This document shows positions 1-5,992 of a stretch of DNA of 6,595 nt, piece after piece. The notes under the pieces were generated by a model, which worked only from the letters and a program-made list of their open reading frames with translations, had not been told where the DNA came from and did no database searches. The position numbers were made by a program, and so were the translations under genes. Every line of letters begins with the position of its first letter. Positions within the stretch are counted from its first letter, which is position 1. The stretch comes from Lysobacterales bacterium (lineage in GTDB: Bacteria > Pseudomonadota > Gammaproteobacteria > Xanthomonadales > SZUA-36): NCBI GenBank assembly GCA_026196445.1, contig JAPHTE010000502.1:1-6595 (forward strand), given 5' to 3'.

Positions 1-766
1 GACGCACGGCTGAAGCACGGCCCACGAGGATCCTGAAGGGCGGCTGGCCGTGATAATATTCGTTGCTGCCACCGCGCAACAGGTCCATTTCCAGTTCCTG
101 GCCGGTCGCGTCCACAATTTCAATCCAGCTGTCAGCCGACACACTGATTTGAAGGCTGCTTTCACCCTCGGCCAGCGGTGTGCTTGTAATCGCCTGCCAG
201 GCTTTTTCAGCCGGATCTGCTGCCTGTGGATCATGCAGTGCGCCCAAAGTCGCTATCGAGGCCTCCACGGTGCTTTCGAATGCCTGTGGCGGCTTATCCC
301 CGGTGTCAGCGGCGCTGGCTTCTGCCGGATTCTGCAATTGGGAACCGTTTTGTGACAACCGCACCGCTTCGTGCGTGAACTGCCAGGCCAGGGTGCCAAT
401 CAACAGGGAAGCGAGCACATAGCTGGTGGCGCGCAGCCAGCGGTCCGCCGTGTTGCGGCGCGACGGCGGGGAAAATATGTTGCGTACGCCGGGTTCAACC
501 GCTCTGGTCGATGATTGTTCGCCAGTGGCGAGCAAAGATTCCAGCTTGTCCGCCGGCACGCCCAGATAGCGCGCGTAGGTCCTGATGTAACCATCCCTGT
601 AGACCCGGGCAATTGACAGCGCCCTGTCCGCTTCGATGTCGTCCAATAACTGCTTGTTCAACTTGAGCGTCTGAGCCACTTTCTCCAGCGAAAGTCCGCG
701 TTCCAGCCTGAGTTGCCTCAGGTAGTCGCCCGTCTGCATCGGAATGAGCTGAGGCTGCTGGTTCAT
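1..766 (-). CDS. rodZ: RodZ, cytoskeletal cell-shape protein (3' end missing)
   Basis: RodZ is a bitopic inner-membrane protein that links the MreB cytoskeleton to the elongation machinery and keeps cells rod-shaped. The visible 255 codons show the family's layout. There is a cytoplasmic helix-turn-helix (Xre/HTH_25) domain at about residues 12-75, a basic linker (SRRN..DRWLR, about 102-112), one membrane helix at about 110-130, and a Gln/Ala/Pro-rich periplasmic linker. The start of the C-terminal DUF4115 beta domain follows (ADSWIEIVDATGQEL, about 211-225, then a GQPPF segment near 240). Tyr56 and Tyr60 (YRDGYIRTYARYL) align with E. coli Phe60 and Tyr64, which contact MreB. The frame is open to the window edge, so roughly the last few dozen residues are outside. 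The ATG overlaps the pilW stop (ATGA), and a GGAGGT lies 10 bases upstream, which supports this start over Met10. ispG is the usual next gene, but it is not visible here. Confidence 0.94.
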   Translation of the reverse strand, partial: MNQQPQLIPMQTGDYLRQLRLERGLSLEKVAQTLKLNKQLLDDIEADRALSIARVYRDGYIRTYARYLGVPADKLESLLATGEQSSTRAVEPGVRNIFSPPSRRNTADRWLRATSYVLASLLIGTLAWQFTHEAVRLSQNGSQLQNPAEASAADTGDKPPQAFESTVEASIATLGALHDPQAADPAEKAWQAITSTPLAEGESSLQISVSADSWIEIVDATGQELEMDLLRGGSNEYYHGQPPFRILVGRASAVR

Positions 767-1566
767 TGTGAACGCGACCTCCGGGCCTCGTCGGCCTCTT
801 CGGAATCCGGGAACCTGGCTTCCAGCGTGCGCCGGTATTCAACCGCCGACTGTTCGTCGCCGAGGGCTGCTTCTACCCGGAAAGCGAGCATCAGGCTCGA
901 GGGTGTGTGGTTCGCGACGGCCTCATAGCGCTGAATGAATGCCCGCGCAGTCAGGTAACTCTGTTTTTCGAAATTCAGGTCGGCCATATTGATCAGGGCG
1001 TCCGGGAAATCCGCTTGAATTTTCAAGGCACGGCGCAGGTAACCATCGGCCTCGGCCAACTCGCCTTCTCCCAGCGCACAGGATCCGGCATTGGTCAGGG
1101 CCACCGCTGGTGTGCTGTAAAACGGGTCATCCAGTGCTTTCATGAAATGGCCGATCGCCTTTGCCTTGTTGCCGGTTTTGCACAGGTAGGTGCCGTAATT
1201 GTTATTGACGTCTCCATCATCCGGGTCAGCCTCGTACGCCTTCTGATAGTGTTTACCGGCCAGGGCGTCTTCGCCGATGCGTTCGTACAGTATGGCCGTG
1301 ACGGTCTGCGCAGGCGCGTAATCGGGATCTGCGCTGAGGGCCTTCTTCAATTTACCCAGTGCCACCTCGAATTGGCCACGGTTCATGTATTCGAGACCCA
1401 GCGATGTATTGAACTCCGCTGACTTGCGGCTTTCACCGCGTTCATCCGGGCCGGTCTGCGCGGACACGCAGGCGTTGAGCAGTGCCATGCAGGCCAGCGC
1501 CAACAGCGGAAGGATGGGCAGGCTTCGCCAATGTTTGCCGCCGGCCATGCGTAGGGTCTTGTTCAT
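763..1566 (-). CDS. pilW: PilW/PilF, type IV pilus biogenesis/stability TPR lipoprotein
   Basis: This 267-residue protein matches the PilF/PilW family (Pseudomonas PilF has about 252 residues). It is an outer-membrane lipoprotein pilotin that helps the PilQ secretin insert and multimerise, and so is needed for type IV pili. A basic N-terminus (MNKTLRMAGGKHWR) and a hydrophobic stretch (about 16-31) lead to a lipobox LLNAC with Cys33 as the likely lipidated residue. Asn at -2 is unusual but tolerated in some lipoproteins. The rest is about six TPR units from residue 50 to 255, with typical phrases such as SLGLEYMNRGQFEVAL, NNNYGTYLCKTG and INMADLNFEKQSY. The start overlaps the rlmN stop and the stop overlaps the rodZ start, both as ATGA, so translation is probably coupled. 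Upstream of the ATG only a weak GGCGGA is seen. Met7 is a possible alternative start that would keep the signal peptide. The family call is firm; the symbol varies between pilW and pilF. Confidence 0.94.
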   Translation of the reverse strand: MNKTLRMAGGKHWRSLPILPLLALACMALLNACVSAQTGPDERGESRKSAEFNTSLGLEYMNRGQFEVALGKLKKALSADPDYAPAQTVTAILYERIGEDALAGKHYQKAYEADPDDGDVNNNYGTYLCKTGNKAKAIGHFMKALDDPFYSTPAVALTNAGSCALGEGELAEADGYLRRALKIQADFPDALINMADLNFEKQSYLTARAFIQRYEAVANHTPSSLMLAFRVEAALGDEQSAVEYRRTLEARFPDSEEADEARRSRSQ

Positions 1567-2720
1567 GATGTGGTTTCCGCCATCTGCAATTTAATACGCT
1601 CGCTTCGCCTGGTACGATCTTTCACCTTGCCCGCCAACTGACCGCAGGCAGCCGCGATGTCTTCACCACGGGTCTTTCTGACCGTGGCGATCAGGCCTCC
1701 CTGCATGACGATCTCCTGGAACTCCGCAATGCGTTCCGGGCTCGAACAGCGGTAGCGGGTGCCGGGAAACGGGTTAAAGGGTATCAGATTCAGCTTGCTC
1801 GGTACCGTTCGCAATAATTTTACCAGCTTATGCGCCTGTTCCGGGTGGTCATTGATACCGTCGATCAGCGTGTATTCGAACGTGACTGTACGCTTGTGCT
1901 TCTCCGAAACGTACTCCCTGCACGCCTTGAGCAATTCCGCGATGGGGTACTTGCGGTTCAGTGGTACCAAGGCGGTGCGTGTGGCGTCATCCGGTGCGTG
2001 CAGGGAAACCGCGAGTGCTACATCGATAGCGTCCTTGAGCTGGTCAATACCCGGCACCAGGCCGGCGGTGCTGACGGTGACCCGCTTGGCGGCAAAGCCA
2101 AAACCCAGGTCGTGGCGCATCAGCGACAAGGCAGGCACGACGGCTTCGAAGTTCAGCAACGGTTCGCCCATGCCCATCATGACGATATTGGTGATGCGGC
2201 GCTGGCCGTTGCGCTCGTGCCCGAGCGCCCTGGCTGCCAGCCAGACCTGCCCGATAATTTCAGCAGTCGTCAGGTTGCGGGCGAAACCCTGTGCGCCTGT
2301 AGCGCAAAATGTACAGTTCAGGGCGCATCCGACCTGCGAGGAGACACACAACGTGCCGCGCCGTGGCTCCGGGATGTAAACCGTTTCGACGGCGTTGCCA
2401 CCGCCTTCATGACCGATCAGCCACTTGATGGTACCGTCGGCGGAATGTTGCTCGTCCAGCACCGCAGGCGGCTTGATCTCAGCCAACTTGTCCAGTTTCC
2501 CGCGCAAAGCCAGACCCAGGTTGGTCATCTCGGCAATGCGGGTTTCCGAGTGGTGGTACACCCACTTCATCACCTGCTGCGCACGGAACGGTTTCTCACC
2601 GATGGACTCAAAAAAATCACGCAAACCCCTCTCGTCAAGACCAAGCAGGTTCACACGGTTTATGCCGAGGTCTGCAGCGACCCCCGGTTGTGTCGGACTA
2701 TTCGCCAAAGAAATAAGCAA
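1563..2720 (-). CDS. rlmN: RlmN, dual-specificity 23S rRNA A2503 / tRNA A37 C2-methyltransferase
   Basis: RlmN is a cytosolic radical-SAM enzyme. It methylates C2 of A2503 in 23S rRNA and of A37 in some tRNAs, using a [4Fe-4S] cluster and a methylated cysteine intermediate. The cluster motif CALNCTFC gives Cys132, Cys136 and Cys139, counted from the chosen start. Cys125 (GTLCVSSQVG) and Cys359 (RGEDIAAACGQLAG) match the two catalytic cysteines of E. coli (118 and 355). GEKPFRAQQVMKW near the N-terminus, MMGMGEPLLN, SLHAPDD and LIPFNPFPGTRY are also family hallmarks. The open frame reaches upstream to an ATG at 2870, but that stretch lies deep inside ndk and does not resemble RlmN. I chose the TTG at 2720 because AGGA lies 6 bases upstream and the 385-residue length agrees with the E. 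coli enzyme (384). TTG at 2708 and GTG at 2654 (just before NLLGLDERG) remain possible. The gene overlaps ndk by 23 bases and ends in an ATGA shared with pilW. Confidence 0.96.
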   Translation of the reverse strand: MLISLANSPTQPGVAADLGINRVNLLGLDERGLRDFFESIGEKPFRAQQVMKWVYHHSETRIAEMTNLGLALRGKLDKLAEIKPPAVLDEQHSADGTIKWLIGHEGGGNAVETVYIPEPRRGTLCVSSQVGCALNCTFCATGAQGFARNLTTAEIIGQVWLAARALGHERNGQRRITNIVMMGMGEPLLNFEAVVPALSLMRHDLGFGFAAKRVTVSTAGLVPGIDQLKDAIDVALAVSLHAPDDATRTALVPLNRKYPIAELLKACREYVSEKHKRTVTFEYTLIDGINDHPEQAHKLVKLLRTVPSKLNLIPFNPFPGTRYRCSSPERIAEFQEIVMQGGLIATVRKTRGEDIAAACGQLAGKVKDRTRRSERIKLQMAETTS

Positions 2721-3105
2721 TCTCTGTCCTGGCTGTTTCCGGGGCGTCTGACCCGTGCACGGCGTTGGCGTCGATGCTCTTGGCAAAATCAGCGCGGATG
2801 GTACCCGGCTCGGCTTCGGCAGGATTCGTGGCGCCCATGATCCTGCGGTTCTGCGCAATGGCATCTTCACCTTCCAGGACCTGGATCATCACGGGGCCGG
2901 AAGTCATGAAATCAAGCAGGGCTTCGTAAAACGGTTTGCCCTCGTGAATCGCGTAAAATCCGCCGGCTTCTTCACGGCTCAGATGCTGCATGCGGGCCGC
3001 CACGATCTTCAGCCCCGCTTCTTCAAACCGGCTGTAGATTTTTCCGATCACGTTTTTTGCCACCGCATCGGGCTTGATAATCGATAGTGTACGTTCAACA
3101 GACAC
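2698..3105 (-). CDS. ndk: Nucleoside diphosphate kinase
   Basis: Ndk moves the gamma-phosphate of ATP onto other (d)NDPs through a phosphohistidine, balancing NTP and dNTP pools in the cytosol. The 135-residue protein is full of signatures. It has RTLSIIKPDAVAKN with Lys11, GFYAIHEGKPFY, FMTSGPVMIQVLEGEDAI, the MGATNPAEAEPGTIRADF loop with Arg104, and the active-site ANAVHGSDA with catalytic His117. It starts with GTG: AGGGAG lies 7 bases upstream, and the second residue onward aligns with other Ndk proteins. It ends at EIAYFFGE, about 7 residues earlier than the E. coli and Pseudomonas proteins, which continue with a tail like EVCPRTR. The reading frame downstream of the active site is otherwise intact, so this is a natural short end rather than a frameshift. 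As first gene of the minus-strand operon it probably uses the promoter near 3190-3218. Confidence 0.98.
   Translation of the reverse strand: MSVERTLSIIKPDAVAKNVIGKIYSRFEEAGLKIVAARMQHLSREEAGGFYAIHEGKPFYEALLDFMTSGPVMIQVLEGEDAIAQNRRIMGATNPAEAEPGTIRADFAKSIDANAVHGSDAPETARTEIAYFFGE
2727..2730 (-). promoter_or_regulatory. Ribosome binding site deciding the rlmN TTG start
   Basis: Read on the minus strand, AGGA is followed by six bases (CAGAGA) and then TTG at 2720. It lies within the last codons of ndk. It is the best Shine-Dalgarno match near any in-frame candidate start; neither TTG 2708 nor GTG 2654 has a comparable one. The call rests on spacing and length only. Confidence 0.5.
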
Positions 3106-3112
3106 TTAATAA

Positions 3113-3118
3113 CTCCCT
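3113..3118 (-). promoter_or_regulatory. Ribosome binding site of ndk (GTG start)
   Basis: The minus strand reads AGGGAG, seven bases before the GTG at 3105. This strong Shine-Dalgarno match at good spacing supports the non-ATG start; no in-frame ATG nearby would preserve the conserved N-terminus. Confidence 0.8.
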
Positions 3119-3189
3119 ATAAATATTTGATATGTCAGATAATAAAAGAATAATTTCTTGTATGGATTTGGGGCCGGAACCAACCTGTA

Positions 3190-3218
3190 ATTTTAAGCTG
3201 CCACGGTTCTGCTTGCAA
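3190..3218 (-). promoter_or_regulatory. Candidate sigma70 promoter for the ndk operon
   Basis: On the minus strand TTGCAA (3218-3213, 4 of 6 to the -35 consensus) and TAAAAT (3195-3190, 5 of 6 to the -10 consensus) are separated by exactly 17 bases. Transcription would start near 3183, giving a leader of about 78 bases, AT-rich in its second half, before the GTG of ndk. It would drive ndk, rlmN, pilW and rodZ. This is a motif reading only; the AT-rich stretch 3110-3170 could hold further -10-like elements. Confidence 0.5.
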
Positions 3219-3248
3219 TCGGCCGCTGACGCATTTGACCGCGTTGTC

Positions 3249-3278
3249 TTGACCCTGTCGTTCGGGCAACCCTATCAT
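3249..3278 (+). promoter_or_regulatory. Candidate sigma70 promoter for fadE
   Basis: TTGACC (3249-3254, 5 of 6) and TATCAT (3273-3278, 5 of 6) are separated by 18 bases on the plus strand. The start site would be near 3285, leaving about 90 bases of leader before the fadE ATG. A second TTGACC lies at 3235-3240, making a direct repeat with a 14-base period just upstream. No convincing FadR-like or PsrA-like operator was recognised, so how fatty acids might control the gene is not shown by the sequence. Confidence 0.55.
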
Positions 3279-3375
3279 AGCCACGGGGTAACTGACGATC
3301 ACTTGGGAGTTCGCTGGCCAGGACCGACAAAAGCGAACGGAAGTTGAGACTCTTCACGCTGAAGCGAGGACATAC

Positions 3376-5838
3376 ATGACTGCCCTTTTTCTGGCTATAC
3401 TCATCTTGTCATTGCTCTTACTGGCTTATTACCGCATACCACTGTTGATTTCCATCGCCATCCTGGCGGGATTGACGTTTGCCTTCACCGAGCTGCGGCA
3501 TTTTTTTGAAATTCCAGGCTGGTTCCGCTGGTCCTATGGAATATGGACCGTCAGCCTGGCTGGTTTTGCAGTCAAACCCTTACGCCGCCTGCTGATCAGT
3601 AACCGCTTGTTCAGCTTGTACCGCAAGGTCATGCCAAAACTATCCCCGACCGAAAGCGAGGCGCTCGAAGCAGGCACCGTGTGGTGGGACGCGGAACTGT
3701 TCAGCGGCAAGCCGCGTTGGCGCCAGTTATTGAAGTACCCTGCCCCGTCGCTCGATGAGCGTGAGCAGGAGTTCCTCGACGGCCCGGTCGAGGATCTCTG
3801 CCTGATGCTGGATGAATGGCAGGTTTGTGACGAACACCAAGACCTGCCCGATACGGCGTGGAAATATATCCGTGAACACGGCTTTTTCGGCATGATCATT
3901 CCGCAGAAATACGGCGGTCTCGGATTTTCGGCACAAGCCAATTCGGCCGTGGTCATGAAACTCTCCAGCCGTAACGTCACCGCGGCGGTGACCGTAATGG
4001 TGCCCAATTCCCTGGGGCCCGGGGAATTGTTGCTGCATTACGGAACGGAAGAACAGAAAAAGCATTACCTGCCACGTTTGGCCAGTGGCGAGGAAGTACC
4101 CTGCTTTGCACTGACATCCCCGCTAGCGGGTTCGGACGCTGGCTCGATGCCGGACACCGGTATAGTCTGCAGGGGTGAATTCGGGGGAGAGGAAGTGCTT
4201 GGCTTGCGTGTCAGCTGGGATAAGCGTTATATCACGCTGGCACCGGTCGCAACGCTGCTCGGTCTCGCATTCAAGGTACGCGACCCGGATGGTCTGCTCG
4301 GCGACGAAAAAGATCTCGGAATCACTTGCGCCCTGATCCCGACCGAGACCCCCGGTGTCGAGATCGGCAACCGGCATATGCCGATCGGCGCGGTATTCAT
4401 GAACGGCCCCACCCGAGGCAAGGACGTGTTTATCCCCATGGAGTGGGTGATCGGCGGCCAGGAGCGCATCGGCCAGGGTTGGCGCATGCTGATGCAGAGC
4501 CTTGCGGCCGGACGTGCAATATCGCTGCCGTCACTGGGGGTGGCTGGCGGCAAGATGGCGGCCCTGCTGACCGGCGCTTATGCCCGCATCCGCGTGCAGT
4601 TCGACGTGCCGATTGGCCGGTTTGGCGGTGTCGAAGAACCGCTGTCCCGGATCGGTGGCCGAACCTACCGCATGGACGCGGCCCGAACCCTGACCCTGGT
4701 GGCGCTGGATGCCGGTGAACAACCCGGCGTACTGTCTGCCATCAACAAGTACCAGTTGACCGAGGGCAACCGCCAGTGCATCAACGACGCCATGGACGTA
4801 CACGGTGGCAAGGGCATCATCCTGGGGCCGAACAATTACCTCGCGCGCGCTTACCAGGCCTTGCCGATTGCCATTACCGTCGAGGGCGCCAACATATTGA
4901 CGCGCTCGATGATCATCTTCGGCCAGGGCGCTATTCGCGCCCATCCCTATCTGTTGAAAGAGATGAACGCCGTCACCGGTCAGGCCAACAGCCAGGCCAG
5001 GCGCATCTTCGACAACGCCCTGTTTTCCCATATTGGCTTTATCCTGAGCAACATGGTGCGCAGTCTTTTACTGGGGCTAACCGGCAGCAGGATGGTGCCG
5101 GCGCCGGTACGCGGGCCGCACGCCCGGTATTACAGGCGTTTGAGCCGCATGAGCGCGGCGTTTGCTTTCATGGCCGACGCCGTGCTGGTTTTGCTGGGCG
5201 GCAAGTTCAAGTTCAAGGAAAAGTTGTCCGGCAGGATGGCGGATGCCTTGATCCACCTGTATATGGCAAGCGCCACCTTGAAGCGTTTTGAGAACGACGG
5301 CCGCCCGTCCGCTGACCTGCCACTGCTCGAGTGGAGCATGGAAGACAGCTTGCAGCGGATCCAGGCAGCCCTGCTTGGTGTCATCAGGAACTTCCCGGTG
5401 CCGGTGCTTGGCCATGTCGTGAGACTGATCGTATTTCCACTCGGATTATCGTCGCCCGGGCCCACCGACAAGACGGTCAAGGCCGTAGCCAGGCTGCTGC
5501 TGAGTGAAAACGAGAGCCGTGACCGGCTGACCGATGGCGTGTTCATCTCGGACCGTGACGACGCCACCGGCCGTGTCAACCGGGCATTTCACCTGGTCCT
5601 GGAAGCGGCGCCTGCCGAGCAGGCGATCCGGAACGCGCTTGGCAAAACGGTCAATTTTGAGAACTACGAGGGCCTCGTCAAGCGTGCGACCGAGAGCGGC
5701 GTGATCACCGAAGAACAGGCTCAAATGGTGCGCCTTGCACAAAGGGCCACCCGGAGTGTTATTGCAGTCGATGACTTTCCGCCGGAACAGTTTACCGCGG
5801 CCGGAAAGCCGGTGAGTGAAGCTGCCGGGCCAACGTAA
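3376..5838 (+). CDS. fadE: FadE-family membrane-associated acyl-CoA dehydrogenase
   Basis: FadE catalyses the first step of fatty-acid beta-oxidation, the FAD-dependent oxidation of acyl-CoA to trans-2-enoyl-CoA. At 820 residues it matches the large gammaproteobacterial FadE class (E. coli 814), not the roughly 380-residue soluble enzymes. The N-terminus has hydrophobic segments at about 2-17, 21-38 and 54-66, suggesting membrane attachment. The dehydrogenase core spans about 95-525, with FFGMIIPQKYGGLGFSAQA (170-188), CFALTSPLAGSDAG (243-256), GGQERIGQGWRMLMQSLAAG (360-379) and DVHGGKGIILG (474-484). TVEGANILTR (501-510) holds Glu503 in the position of the family's conserved catalytic-loop glutamate. 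The C-terminal FadE-specific DUF1974 domain covers about 530-800, with RYYRRLSRMSAAFAF and ASATLKRFENDGRP. GAGGA five bases before the ATG fixes the start. The gene is divergent from ndk and alone, with its own candidate promoter. Substrate chain length cannot be read from the sequence. Confidence 0.95.
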   Translation: MTALFLAILILSLLLLAYYRIPLLISIAILAGLTFAFTELRHFFEIPGWFRWSYGIWTVSLAGFAVKPLRRLLISNRLFSLYRKVMPKLSPTESEALEAGTVWWDAELFSGKPRWRQLLKYPAPSLDEREQEFLDGPVEDLCLMLDEWQVCDEHQDLPDTAWKYIREHGFFGMIIPQKYGGLGFSAQANSAVVMKLSSRNVTAAVTVMVPNSLGPGELLLHYGTEEQKKHYLPRLASGEEVPCFALTSPLAGSDAGSMPDTGIVCRGEFGGEEVLGLRVSWDKRYITLAPVATLLGLAFKVRDPDGLLGDEKDLGITCALIPTETPGVEIGNRHMPIGAVFMNGPTRGKDVFIPMEWVIGGQERIGQGWRMLMQSLAAGRAISLPSLGVAGGKMAALLTGAYARIRVQFDVPIGRFGGVEEPLSRIGGRTYRMDAARTLTLVALDAGEQPGVLSAINKYQLTEGNRQCINDAMDVHGGKGIILGPNNYLARAYQALPIAITVEGANILTRSMIIFGQGAIRAHPYLLKEMNAVTGQANSQARRIFDNALFSHIGFILSNMVRSLLLGLTGSRMVPAPVRGPHARYYRRLSRMSAAFAFMADAVLVLLGGKFKFKEKLSGRMADALIHLYMASATLKRFENDGRPSADLPLLEWSMEDSLQRIQAALLGVIRNFPVPVLGHVVRLIVFPLGLSSPGPTDKTVKAVARLLLSENESRDRLTDGVFISDRDDATGRVNRAFHLVLEAAPAEQAIRNALGKTVNFENYEGLVKRATESGVITEEQAQMVRLAQRATRSVIAVDDFPPEQFTAAGKPVSEAAGPT

Positions 5839-5858
5839 GCCGACAGCCGGGGTTGGCT
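5838..5858 (+). other. Stem-loop at the fadE stop codon
   Basis: AGCCGAC (5838-5844) can pair with GTTGGCT (5852-5858) in seven pairs, one of them G-U, around a 7-base loop. An alternative pairing uses GCCAAC 5829-5834 with GTTGGC 5852-5857. No T-tract follows, so it is not a standard intrinsic terminator; it might help mark or protect the end of the fadE message. Confidence 0.3.
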
Positions 5859-5874
5859 GGTGTACAAGCGCCGC

Positions 5875-5903
5875 CCGGCCCCGGCATGTGAATCCAGGGC
5901 CGG
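5875..5903 (+). terminator. GC-rich hairpin after fadE, weak terminator candidate
   Basis: CCGGCCC (5875-5881) and GGGCCGG (5897-5903) form a perfect 7-base stem around a 15-base loop, 37 bases after the fadE stop. Only AAATG follows, so the T-tract of an intrinsic terminator is missing. It may pause polymerase, assist Rho-dependent ending or protect the transcript. It lies directly beside the TATACT element proposed for moxR. Confidence 0.3.
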
Positions 5904-5914
5904 AAATGTATACT
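5886..5914 (+). promoter_or_regulatory. Possible moxR promoter (good -10, poor -35)
   Basis: TATACT at 5909-5914 matches the -10 consensus at 5 of 6 positions and sits 78 bases before the moxR ATG. The hexamer 17 bases further upstream (ATGTGA) agrees at only 3 of 6 positions, and the left part overlaps the hairpin at 5875-5903. The rest of the spacer to 5992 shows nothing else clear. Confidence 0.3.
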
Positions 5915-5992
5915 GGGTGCAGGGTCAATGACGGCCTGCGGTATGTGACCATTCCTGCCGAGTAAAGGCAACGGACTGCTGGAAACCAAACG

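Noticed and set aside
1830..2840. A 336-codon plus-strand frame opposite rlmN
   Set aside because: It is antisense to a strongly conserved gene; its length follows from the codon bias of rlmN, and the translation shows no recognisable domain.
2721..2870. N-terminal extension of RlmN up to the ATG at 2870
   Set aside because: It would overlap ndk by 173 bases, reads as an out-of-frame Pro/Arg-rich shadow of ndk and makes the protein 50 residues longer than the family.
3132..3347. A 71-codon plus-strand frame in the ndk-fadE intergenic region
   Set aside because: It has no Shine-Dalgarno sequence, resembles no known protein, starts in AT-rich leader DNA and contains both predicted promoters; most likely chance.
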